A DNA stretch of 6,932 bases from an uncultured Chloroflexota bacterium (lineage in GTDB: Bacteria; Chloroflexota; Limnocylindria; Limnocylindrales; CSP1-4): contig CAIYQJ010000425.1 in assembly GCA_903928275.1 (NCBI GenBank), forward strand, positions 1 to 6,932. Reading direction: 5' to 3'. The position numbers and the translations under genes were made by a program. Below are positions 1-6,310 of this stretch, piece by piece (position 1 is the first letter of the stretch; the number at the start of each line of letters is the position of its first letter). A model generated the notes under the pieces. The model made no database searches. It saw only the letters and a program-made list of their open reading frames with translations, and was not told the origin of the DNA.

Positions 1-263
1 ATGACATCACCTCGCGCGCGCTCGATAGATCTGCCGGGACGCGTCGGCGCGAGGATGGGCCGCCGGCCCGCCGGGCGGCAAGGTCCACGTGGTACCGGGG
101 TCGGCGCCCGACCGTCACGGCATCGGTCATGCACATGCAGTACCGGGGCGGTGTCCCTCGGCGTCCGCGACGGGCATAACGGCCCGTCATGGTCGCCGCG
201 GCCGTCGTCAGACTGTTCGAGAGGATCGCGCGCTCCGCTGTTCCCGTCGCGCCGTGGACCCGA

Positions 264-277
264 CGCGATCGATCGCG
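264..277. promoter_or_regulatory. 14-bp perfect palindrome upstream of the secreted protein gene
   Basis: CGCGATCGATCGCG reads the same on both strands and lies 43 bases before the start codon at 321. It could be an operator for a dimeric regulator. GATCG-rich words are common throughout this GC-rich window, so chance is a real alternative. Confidence 0.2.
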
Positions 278-303
278 CCGGGCTCGAAGGCGTCGCCGCC
301 GTA

Positions 304-315
304 GAGGGAGGGAGG
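304..315 (+). promoter_or_regulatory. Strong Shine-Dalgarno that sets the start at 321
   Basis: GAGGGAGGGAGG contains a GGAGG core at 311-315, five bases before the ATG at 321. It supports this start over the in-frame ATG at 189, whose extra 44 residues are Arg-rich and would sit ahead of a normal signal peptide. Confidence 0.8.
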
Positions 316-320
316 CCCAC

Positions 321-3300
321 ATGACCCGCCGCCGCACGTCGTCTCGCCCGCGAGCGATCGCACTGCTCGCCGGGATCGCCCTGCTCGCGAGCCTCGTGGC
401 GGCGCCCGCCGCGGTCCTGGCGGATGCGCCGACCACGTTGTTCGTCGCGCCCGACGGGGATCCGAGCCACACGGGAGCGGACTGCGCCACCGCGAAGCAC
501 TCGGACATCGCGTCGGCGGTGGCACAGGCCTTCAGCGGCGACACGATCCACGTCTGCACCGGCGTGTACGTCCTCGCTTCCACCGTCATGGTCTCCCAGG
601 TCGCCCTGTTCTTCGAGGGCGACGGCGCATCCGCGACGATCGTCGACGGCGGCTCCGCGCACCGGCTCTTCAGCGCCGCCGGCGACAACACGGCGCTCAC
701 GTTCGCCGGGCTCACCCTGCGGAACGGCCGCACCCCATCGAAGTCCACCGCCTACGGCGGCGCGATCTTCGGCGGCGGCATCGTCACCGTCGTGGACAGC
801 ACGTTCACGAACAACAGCACGGGCCCGCTCGGCGGCGGTGGCGGCGCGATCTTCGTCGCCGGCATCGCCAACGTCACGGACAGCATCTTCACCGACAACG
901 GCACTGGCCCGGTCGGCGGGGGCGGAGCGATCTTCGCCACGAAGGGTGCCACCGTCATCGGCAGCACCTTCACCGGCAACACCGCGGGCACCTCCGACGG
1001 CGGGGCGATCGCGGCCTACAGGATCGGGGAGCCCGGCGTCTCGAACGTCGACGTCACGGACAGCACGTTCACCGCGAACGCGGCGACCGGTGGCGACGGT
1101 GGCGCGATCTACGCCTCTGGCGCCGTGACCGCCACCGACAGCACGTTCGACCGGAACGGCGCTGGCACCATCAACGGAGGCGCCGTCTACGCCCGCAGCG
1201 GCGGCGTCACCATCGTCGGCACGACCTTCACCGCCAACGGCGCGGCCGCCAACGGCGGCGCGATCTTCGACGAGGACCTGTGGGGCTCCGGCACCGACGT
1301 CACCAACAGCACGTTCGTCGGCAACAGCGCCGGGTTCTCTGGCGGCGCGATCCTCGACTTCCAGGGCACCGACACCAGCGTCGCCAACAGCACGTTCGTC
1401 GGCAACAGTGCAGGCGTGTCCGGCGGCACCATCGTCGCCACCGCGACCGTCCTCGACACCATCCTCGCCCAGTCGTCCGGGACGGGCATCTGCGCCGGCA
1501 GCGTCACCGACCGCGGCGGGAACTTCGGCACGGACGCAAGCTGCGGGTTCACCAGGAGCAGCTCGCACAACAGCGTCGGCCTCGCGACCCTCGCGCTCGG
1601 CCCGCTCGCCGACAACGGCGGTCCCACGGAGACGATCGCCCTGCTCGCCGGCAGCGTCGCGATCGTAGCGGGCGTGGCACCGTGCCCGGCGACGGACCAG
1701 CGCGGCGTCGCCCGCCCCGACGCCCCGACCTCATGCGATTCCGGCGCCTACGAGGCCACGCCTTCCGGCCCGGTGATCTCCGGCTTCACCCCCGGTCTCG
1801 GACCCGTGGGCACGGTCGTGACGATCGCCGGCACGGGCTTCGCCGGCGCCACCGTCGTCGAGTTCATCCACGCCACGGCGTCCTTCACCGTGGACCCCGA
1901 CGGGACACATATCACTGCCAGCGTCCCGGTCGGCGCCCGCAGCGGCCCGATCAGCGTGACGACCCCCCGCGGCACCGACACGAGCGCCGCCGACTTCGTC
2001 GTCGCCCCCACGATCGGCAGCTTCAGCCCCACAGCGGGCCCCGTGGGAACGCTCGTGACCATCGACGGCCTCAACCTCGTCGGCATCACGGGGGTCGCGT
2101 TCAACGGCACCCCGGCAGTGTTCTTCGACGAGGTCACGCCCACGCGGATCAGGGCGATCGTGCCCCCCGACGCCACGACCGGCACGATCAGCGTCACCGT
2201 GGGGGGCCAGACCGGCGTGAGCGCGGGCAGCTTCACCGTCGAGACGCCGACGCCCTCCGGCCCCGTGATCTCCAGCTTCAGCCCGGCCGTCGGACCCGTG
2301 GGCACGGTCGTCACCATCATCGGCACCGGCTTCGCGGGCGCCACCAGGGTGGAGTTCGTCCACGACTGGGCGACCCCGACCTCGGTCTCCGCCACGCAGG
2401 TCACCGCGGTCGTCCCCGCTGGCGCCATCACCGGCAAGATCGGCGTGACGACCTCGGTCGGCACCGGCACCAGCGCGGCGGACTTCGGGGTCGTGCCCAC
2501 CGTGACCGGCGTCAGCCCGGATTCGGGCCCGACCACCGGAGACACGATCGTCACGATCACCGGGATGAGCTTCGCGGGCGTCACCGGCGTCAGCTTCGGC
2601 ACGGCGGCGGCGACCCTCGTCGGCGATCTGTCGTCGACCCGGCTCACCGTCACCTCGCCCACCGGGACGGGCACGGTCGACGTCACTGTCGCGTCCACAG
2701 CCGGCACCTCGGCGACATCGGCCGCCGACGAGTTCACGTACGTCACGACCCCGGCGCCCGGCGCCCCCACCGTCACCTCCGTCAGCCCGGCCGCGGGTTC
2801 GGGTGCCGGCGGCACGCTGGTCACTTTCACTGGCACGGACCTCACCGGTGCGACGGCGGTCCACTTCGGCGCGATCGCAGCGGTGAGGTTCACGATCGTC
2901 GACGCACGGACGGGCACCGCGGTCTCGCCCGGCGGTTTCGGCACCGTCCATCTCACGGTCACGACCCCGCACGGCACGTCGGCTCCGACGTTCGCAGACC
3001 GGTTCACGTTCTTCTCGACCCCGCCATGGCCGCCGAGCCCGCCCAGGCCATCAGTGACCCCGGCGCCGCCGCCCTATGTCCCGCCGGGCGAGGGACCCTC
3101 GGCCCCGGGCGCCACACCGACCCCCACGCCGGTCCCGACCCCCACGCCGACACTCGCGCCGACCACCGTGACCCTGCCGACGACGATCGGCACGACCCCG
3201 GCGTCCGCGGGCGAGGCGCCCATCACCGTGACGACTGGGACTCGCGTCGCCCTCACGCTCGACCAGTCGTTGATCGCCGACTCCACGGTGGAGGTCTGGC

Positions 3301-3482
3301 GCCGAGTCGGGACCGGTACCTGGACGAGAATCACGACCCGTCGCGTCCAGCCGACCGGGATCGCGACGTACACGTTCACCGCCACCGCGACCGCCGCCTA
3401 CCGGTATCGCTTTACGGGCGACGCCGCCTTCCTGGCCTCGTGGGGTCCCGCCCGCGCCGTCCGGGTCACCCGCCTGCGATGA
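321..3482 (+). CDS. Secreted modular protein: Pmp-like beta-helix, choice-of-anchor Q, five IPT/TIG domains
   Basis: The 1053-residue product starts with a Sec signal peptide: basic residues 2-11, hydrophobic core about 12-33, likely cleavage after the AVLA ending at residue 34. Residues about 50-420 form a right-handed beta-helix (pectate-lyase-like fold). Within it, 146-370 carry nine GGA[I/V]-type motifs (the last is GGTI) alternating with eight FxxN motifs (FTNN, FTDN, FTGN, FVGN), the signature of chlamydial polymorphic membrane protein repeats. Residues 422-478 match the choice-of-anchor Q block (LADNGGPT, then ATDQRGVARP and a final SGAYE). Five IPT/TIG beta-sandwiches follow at about 484-561, 563-640, 648-725, 726-808 and 816-898. 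A Pro/Thr-rich stalk (899-955) leads to a C-terminal beta domain (about 955-1053). There is no LPXTG motif, C-terminal membrane helix or autotransporter barrel, so how it is held is unknown. I infer an extracellular adhesin or envelope protein; no catalytic site is evident. It appears to be a single-gene unit. Confidence 0.9.
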   Translation: MTRRRTSSRPRAIALLAGIALLASLVAAPAAVLADAPTTLFVAPDGDPSHTGADCATAKHSDIASAVAQAFSGDTIHVCTGVYVLASTVMVSQVALFFEGDGASATIVDGGSAHRLFSAAGDNTALTFAGLTLRNGRTPSKSTAYGGAIFGGGIVTVVDSTFTNNSTGPLGGGGGAIFVAGIANVTDSIFTDNGTGPVGGGGAIFATKGATVIGSTFTGNTAGTSDGGAIAAYRIGEPGVSNVDVTDSTFTANAATGGDGGAIYASGAVTATDSTFDRNGAGTINGGAVYARSGGVTIVGTTFTANGAAANGGAIFDEDLWGSGTDVTNSTFVGNSAGFSGGAILDFQGTDTSVANSTFVGNSAGVSGGTIVATATVLDTILAQSSGTGICAGSVTDRGGNFGTDASCGFTRSSSHNSVGLATLALGPLADNGGPTETIALLAGSVAIVAGVAPCPATDQRGVARPDAPTSCDSGAYEATPSGPVISGFTPGLGPVGTVVTIAGTGFAGATVVEFIHATASFTVDPDGTHITASVPVGARSGPISVTTPRGTDTSAADFVVAPTIGSFSPTAGPVGTLVTIDGLNLVGITGVAFNGTPAVFFDEVTPTRIRAIVPPDATTGTISVTVGGQTGVSAGSFTVETPTPSGPVISSFSPAVGPVGTVVTIIGTGFAGATRVEFVHDWATPTSVSATQVTAVVPAGAITGKIGVTTSVGTGTSAADFGVVPTVTGVSPDSGPTTGDTIVTITGMSFAGVTGVSFGTAAATLVGDLSSTRLTVTSPTGTGTVDVTVASTAGTSATSAADEFTYVTTPAPGAPTVTSVSPAAGSGAGGTLVTFTGTDLTGATAVHFGAIAAVRFTIVDARTGTAVSPGGFGTVHLTVTTPHGTSAPTFADRFTFFSTPPWPPSPPRPSVTPAPPPYVPPGEGPSAPGATPTPTPVPTPTPTLAPTTVTLPTTIGTTPASAGEAPITVTTGTRVALTLDQSLIADSTVEVWRRVGTGTWTRITTRRVQPTGIATYTFTATATAAYRYRFTGDAAFLASWGPARAVRVTRLR
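1758..2345 (+). repeat. Near-identical openings of TIG domains 1 and 3
   Basis: Bases 1758-1853 and 2250-2345 align without gaps and are nearly identical, for example sharing the run GGACCCGTGGGCACGGTCGT. The offset is 492 bases, or 164 residues, which equals two TIG domains. Domains 1 and 3 also share an EF[I/V]H motif absent from domains 2 and 4. This suggests that a TIG pair was duplicated as a unit, or that gene conversion has kept the copies alike. Confidence 0.75.
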
Positions 3483-3507
3483 GCATCCGGGCCGCCTGAC
3501 CGAGCCT

Positions 3508-3539
3508 GATGGCCCGACCCCGCACGGGGCCGGGCCATC
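3508..3539 (+). terminator. Hairpin terminator after the secreted protein gene
   Basis: The hairpin begins 25 bases after the stop codon. Its outer arms GATGGCCCG (3508-3516) and CGGGCCATC (3531-3539) pair perfectly. After one A/C mismatch, an inner CCCC/GGGG stem closes a four-base loop. The downstream bases (TCGTCGTGTG) lack a T-run, so efficient intrinsic termination is not certain; hairpins without T-tracts are common in high-GC bacteria. Confidence 0.65.
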
Positions 3540-3757
3540 TCGTCGTGTGAGGGCGGTGGGGGCTCCGCTGACGACCCCCCGAATCTCGCCGACCCGCCTG
3601 CTATGCGCTCGGCCGTCCGCCGTGCATACTCCCGGCGGCGGAACGGAGGCAGGGGGTCCTCGGGCTCCCACCGGCGCGGCGTCCCCATACGGTCGCCAAG
3701 ACCGTCGCGCAGGGCCAATGGCGAGTCCGACCCTCCGCCGAGGGGCCGCATGTGCCC

Positions 3758-3763
3758 AGGAGG
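3758..3763 (+). promoter_or_regulatory. Consensus Shine-Dalgarno that sets the start at 3769
   Basis: AGGAGG lies five bases before the ATG at 3769. It settles the start against upstream in-frame ATGs (for example at 3718), which lack a comparable site and would add a low-complexity Arg/Pro/Ala segment. Confidence 0.85.
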
Positions 3764-3768
3764 TTCCC

Positions 3769-4128
3769 ATGGCTACGATGGCAGTGGCGTTCCCGATCCT
3801 GCCCGGCAAGACCGCCGAGTGGCGCGCCTTCATGGCGGAGCTCAACGGCTCCCGTCGCGAGGAGTTCAACGCTTCCCGCCGGAGTGCCGGCGTCCGCGAG
3901 CGCACCTACCTCCAGTCGACCCCGATGGGCGACGAGGTGATCGTGACGCTCGAAGGGGACGACCCCGGGCGGTCGTTCGGCCAGATGATGCACACCACCG
4001 ATCCCTTCACCACGTGGTTCCTGGGGAAGGTGAAGGACGTCCACGGCATCGACCTCACCGCGCCGATGACCGGCACGCTCTCCGAGCTCGTCATCGACAC
4101 GGACCGGGTCGCCGACGCGGCGAAGTAA
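3769..4128 (+). CDS. Small DUF6176-like protein, probable dimeric alpha/beta-barrel fold
   Basis: The 119-residue soluble protein has no signal peptide or membrane helix. It opens with a beta strand (MAVAFPILPGK), then a helix with WRAFMAELNGSRREEF and an R-rich ASRRSAGVRER segment, then the strand pair LQSTPMGDEVIVTLEGDDPG, and a helix ending in DPFTTWFLGKVKDVHGIDL. This order (strand, helix, strand with PxGD, strand with a D/E-DP turn, helix with DPF..WF) resembles DUF6176-type and related ferredoxin-like barrels of the ABM superfamily, which often act as dimers. The biochemical role is unknown and no metal or catalytic site is evident. It stands alone, between the hairpin at 3508-3539 and its own terminator at 4156-4189, and converges with the - strand operon. 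The family call rests on recalled pattern only. Confidence 0.88.
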   Translation: MATMAVAFPILPGKTAEWRAFMAELNGSRREEFNASRRSAGVRERTYLQSTPMGDEVIVTLEGDDPGRSFGQMMHTTDPFTTWFLGKVKDVHGIDLTAPMTGTLSELVIDTDRVADAAK

Positions 4129-4155
4129 CCGAGGGCCGGTCCCCGGCTGGCACGC

Positions 4156-4189
4156 GAAGAGGCCGCTCGCTTCGGCGGGCGGCCTCTTC
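4156..4189 (+). terminator. Strong TTCG-loop hairpin between convergent genes
   Basis: Arms GAAGAGGCCGCTCGC (4156-4170) and GCGGGCGGCCTCTTC (4175-4189) form a 15-bp stem with a single T/G wobble, closed by a stable TTCG tetraloop. The + strand downstream is T-biased (TTCGTTCG). It lies 27 bases after the stop of the DUF6176-like gene and 33 bases beyond the end of the - strand operon, so it may end transcription from both sides; the - side lacks a T-rich tail. Confidence 0.88.
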
Positions 4190-4222
4190 TTCGTTCGCGG
4201 CTGGTGGGCGTCGAGCCGAACG

Positions 4223-5227
4223 TCACGCCGCCGCGGTCGGGAGCCGCGTGCCGCATCGGGGGCAGAACGCGTGGCCCGGGACGGTCGGGGCGCCGCACGC
4301 CGGGCAGAACCGCGCGGCGGCTGGGGCAGCCAACGGCGCCGCGGCCGCCGGGACGGATGGCTCGGCGGCTGACGGGACCGCGGGCGGGGCCGCTGCCGGC
4401 GTGGCCCAGGCCGTCGGTAGGACTACGGGCGGGGCGGCTGGCGGCGTGGCCCAGGCCGTCGGTGGGGCTGCGGGCGTGGCGGCTGCCGCCGTACGTGACA
4501 GCGGCGCTACGGGTGCGACCGGTGCTCCCCCCACGGTCCGGAACGATCGCGCGCCGAGCGTGGAGGGACCGCGACCGAAGACGCGACGGACGTCGGGCGT
4601 GTCGAGGTAGTACAGGACCGCGCCGTTCACGACGATGGAGATGATCCCGTTGACCGCCGCGCCGCCGACCAGGTTGAGCAGCGCCAGGCCGAACTGGACC
4701 GCGACGATCGCGACCCCGAGCGTCCACGCCCACGGGCGGAGCATCCAGCATCCCCAGGCGACGGCGAGGTCGCCGATGGACACGACGAGCAGGATGAGAC
4801 CCCACATCCCCCAGGACCCGCCCAGCCCGGTGAGCTGGAGGCCGCCGAGGACACCGAGGGCGCCGCCGACAGCGGCGAGGATCGCGAGCACGGTCACGCC
4901 GAGCGGCCGCTCCGTGACGCGGCTCGGCCCGATGTCGCCCGTCACCTCTGGTGGTGGCGCCGCCCACACGATCGCGGGCTGCGCCGGCGTGGCGACGGGA
5001 GGCCGTATCGGCGCAGCAGGTGTGACAGGCGCAACGGGTGGCGTCGCCCAGGCGACCGGGCCCGGGGTAGCCGGGGGCGGGGCCGGGGCTGGCGCAGCCG
5101 CAGGGGCCGGCGGCACGGGGGACACGGTCGCCCCGGGAGGTGCCACGGCGAGCCCGCAGAAGGCACAGAACCCCGCGCCGGGCGAGCGCTGCGCACCGCA
5201 CTGCGGGCAGAAGCGTTGCTCCGTCAT
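4223..5227 (-). CDS. Four-helix membrane protein with a zinc ribbon at each end
   Basis: The 334-residue protein begins with a zinc ribbon of two CPxC-type knuckles (C7, C10, C21, C24). A Pro/Ala linker (about 30-104) follows, then a membrane domain with four predicted helices near 109-131, 138-161, 164-187 and 190-208, ending in YYLDTPDVRRVFGRG. A second Pro/Ala linker (about 231-304) leads to a C-terminal zinc ribbon (C308, C311, C322, C325). Four helices would put both ribbons on the same side, probably the cytoplasm. The membrane part (RPLGVTVLAIL at its start, a charged RPWAWTLG loop, the YYLxTPxVRxxFG end) resembles a widespread uncharacterised family found with zinc ribbons; no function is established that I can name. 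Its ATG overlaps the upstream gene's stop as ATGA, and a GAGG site lies 7 bases upstream inside that gene, so translation is probably coupled. A 45-bp tandem repeat lies in the second linker. Confidence 0.9.
   Translation of the reverse strand: MTEQRFCPQCGAQRSPGAGFCAFCGLAVAPPGATVSPVPPAPAAAPAPAPPPATPGPVAWATPPVAPVTPAAPIRPPVATPAQPAIVWAAPPPEVTGDIGPSRVTERPLGVTVLAILAAVGGALGVLGGLQLTGLGGSWGMWGLILLVVSIGDLAVAWGCWMLRPWAWTLGVAIVAVQFGLALLNLVGGAAVNGIISIVVNGAVLYYLDTPDVRRVFGRGPSTLGARSFRTVGGAPVAPVAPLSRTAAAATPAAPPTAWATPPAAPPVVLPTAWATPAAAPPAVPSAAEPSVPAAAAPLAAPAAARFCPACGAPTVPGHAFCPRCGTRLPTAAA
4398..4487 (-). repeat. 45-bp tandem repeat coding for a Trp-containing Pro/Ala linker
   Basis: Two full 45-bp units (4398-4442 and 4443-4487) each begin, on the + strand, with the same bases GGCGTGGCCCAGGCCGTCGG, and part of a third unit precedes them. 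In the - strand frame this gives a 15-residue period containing PTAWATP. Related AWATP or VWAAP motifs occur in the N-terminal linker near W60 and W88, outside the DNA repeat. The unit is in frame, so changes in copy number would vary the linker length by 15 residues. Confidence 0.8.
5224..5227 (-). other. ATGA stop/start overlap coupling the two operon genes
   Basis: Read on the - strand, ATGA holds the ATG of the double zinc-ribbon gene and the TGA of the PrsW-like gene. The downstream gene's GAGG site (5235-5238) lies inside the end of the upstream gene. This layout typically couples translation and favours linked expression of two partners. Confidence 0.9.
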
Positions 5228-6030
5228 CGTGTCGCCTCGCTAGCGATGCGCCCGCCGCAACCCGGGCAGAACGCGTACCCGGTCGTCAGCGGGGTGCCAC
5301 AGGCTGAACAGTACCGAGGGGCAGGCGCCGCCATCGCGGCGGTGGGCGCGGCCATCGTCGTCGGGGCCGTCGGCCATGCCGCTGGCGGGGCGGCCGGCGC
5401 TGCCGGTCGTGCCTGCACAGAAGCCTGCGCGAGCGCGCCGGAGAGCAGGGAGATCGGGTCGGAGACCACGACCCCCGAGAGATCCTCGGGCAGGTGGCGG
5501 TAGATCACGGCCAGGACCGCTCCCACGAGCGCGAGCCCCGCGAGCACGCCGACGGCACCGAGAGCGCGAGCCAGCACGTCGTATGCGAAGTGAGAGCCGA
5601 TCGCGACGATGACGAACGAGGCCGTCTCCCGACCGAGGAAGACCGACGCGTCGACGCCCCCCGCGCGCCGTCGTCCCGCCGCGAACACGAGACCGATGCC
5701 GATGAGGGCCGACACGGCCATGTGGAGCGGTGTCGAGAAGGCGATGCCTTCGATCCCCGACCCATTGATCGCGGTCTCCACGATGCCGAAGACCAGGCCT
5801 GCCACGGCGCCGAGACGAACACCGGCCGTCTTCGTGGCGAGCGTCGCCGGGGCTGCCCAGGCGAGATACGCGAGCCCGATCGCGGTCAGGAGGTCCTCGG
5901 CCGGGACCGTGACCAGCAGCGCGGCCGGGTTGCCGAGCGCCGGGATGACGGCAACGTTCAGTGGGTAGATGACGACGACCGACAACAGCGAGCCGAGCCC
6001 GGCGATCGCCGCCGCACCCGCTGCCGACAT
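5224..6030 (-). CDS. PrsW-like intramembrane protease homologue with C-terminal zinc ribbon
   Basis: From the ATG at 6030 the product has 268 residues and about six membrane helices (near 7-32, 37-62, 73-91, 101-119, 135-154, 158-178). The PrsW-type motifs are visible in order: E45-D46 in PAEDLLTAIG, where classical members have EExxK; E85 in GLVFGIVETA; H103 in STPLHMAVSALIGIG; and H147 with D151 in GSHFAYDVL. PrsW in Bacillus subtilis makes the first cut in an anti-sigma factor (RsiW). Here the second Glu is Asp and the Lys is missing, so activity is uncertain. A Pro/Ala linker (about 205-238) leads to a zinc ribbon (C241, C244, C255, C258). The gene is first in an operon and overlaps the next by ATGA. 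An ATG at 6069 would add 13 residues; I prefer 6030 because GGGGAGG lies 12 bases upstream and the added codons are atypical (AGG, CCT, GCT, GGG). The spacing is long, so the start is not certain. Confidence 0.85.
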   Translation of the reverse strand: MSAAGAAAIAGLGSLLSVVVIYPLNVAVIPALGNPAALLVTVPAEDLLTAIGLAYLAWAAPATLATKTAGVRLGAVAGLVFGIVETAINGSGIEGIAFSTPLHMAVSALIGIGLVFAAGRRRAGGVDASVFLGRETASFVIVAIGSHFAYDVLARALGAVGVLAGLALVGAVLAVIYRHLPEDLSGVVVSDPISLLSGALAQASVQARPAAPAAPPAAWPTAPTTMAAPTAAMAAPAPRYCSACGTPLTTGYAFCPGCGGRIASEATR

Positions 6031-6310
6031 CCCCCCAGCAGGCCTCCCCGGTGTCACGACCGTCACCATGCGGCGCCCGCGACGGCGCGGGCAAGGGCGA
6101 ATCGGACTCTTCACCGCGCGAGACAGGTCACGGCGGGCAGGGCGAGGGGCTCGCGGTGCGCTCCTGCACCGCACGATACGGTCCGGAGTGGGCGAACATG
6201 GTCCGGTCCGGAGTACGCTAGTTCTTCCGCGGGGGGATGCCAGCGGTCGCCGGGTCCCGGGCGACCGCGGACCGGCCCACCGACGTGACCGGGAGCGAGG
6301 CGACAGGGCC
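6031..6310. promoter_or_regulatory. Divergent intergenic region with paired GGTCCGGAGT repeats
   Basis: This region separates the - strand operon from the + strand gene at 6311 and should hold both promoters. It contains GGTCCGGAGT at 6180-6189 and 6205-6214, exactly 25 bp apart, with an extra GGTCCGG at 6200-6206. Each copy includes the palindrome TCCGGA. A weak -10-like TACGCT lies at 6214-6219 directly beside the second copy, and on the other strand the same place reads TAGCGT. No good -35 is visible. A shared operator is possible but unproven. Confidence 0.35.
6297..6300 (+). promoter_or_regulatory. Probable ribosome binding site for the gene at 6311
   Basis: GAGG, preceded by GGGAG at 6291-6295, lies ten bases before the ATG at 6311. 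The spacing is slightly long but acceptable. No alternative ATG lies close upstream in frame. Confidence 0.5.

Larger units (their letters stand above)
1..320. other. Non-coding upstream region of the large secreted protein gene
   Basis: I find no convincing gene here. An open frame spans most of it, but its residues are mostly Arg, Gly, Pro and Ser and its third codon positions carry many A/T bases, unlike the genes in this window. The stretch holds a GC-rich imperfect hairpin (arms GCCGCC at 59-64 and GGCGGC at 74-79) without a T-run, a direct repeat of GTACCGGGG at 92-100 and 140-148, and a perfect 14-bp palindrome at 264-277. No clear -35/-10 pair can be named. It probably holds the promoter and leader of the gene that starts at 321. 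Confidence 0.5.

Noticed and set aside
59..79. GC-rich hairpin as a terminator for a gene to the left
   Set aside because: The stem is only six clean pairs, there is no T-run, and no upstream gene is visible.
264..277. GCGATCGC-like words resembling the cyanobacterial HIP1 element
   Set aside because: GCGATCGC occurs several times, but GC-rich sequence yields such words by chance, and nothing else in the window points to a cyanobacterium.
1..324. A 107-residue + strand frame that overlaps the secreted protein's start as ATGA
   Set aside because: The overlap looks like coupling, but the residues are Arg/Gly/Pro/Ser-rich with no domain, third positions are not GC-enriched like the real genes, and the strong ribosome binding site serves the start at 321.
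1731..3007. Two long - strand frames (over 400 residues each) antisense to the TIG region
   Set aside because: Stop-poor antisense frames are expected in high-GC coding DNA. Their products are Arg/Asp/Gly-rich or an echo of the TIG repeats, with no recognisable domain.
1280..3499. A 739-residue + strand frame inside the secreted protein gene
   Set aside because: It is extremely rich in Arg and His, a shifted-frame translation of GC-rich repeats. The other frame has a signal peptide and clear domains.
3547..3768. A 74-residue N-terminal extension of the DUF6176-like protein
   Set aside because: The extension is low-complexity, while AGGAGG lies five bases before the ATG at 3769 and the fold begins there.
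3603..4610. A 335-residue + strand frame across the DUF6176-like gene and the convergent gene end
   Set aside because: It is Arg/Gly/Ala-rich, runs through the strong terminator hairpin, and lies antisense to a zinc-ribbon gene.
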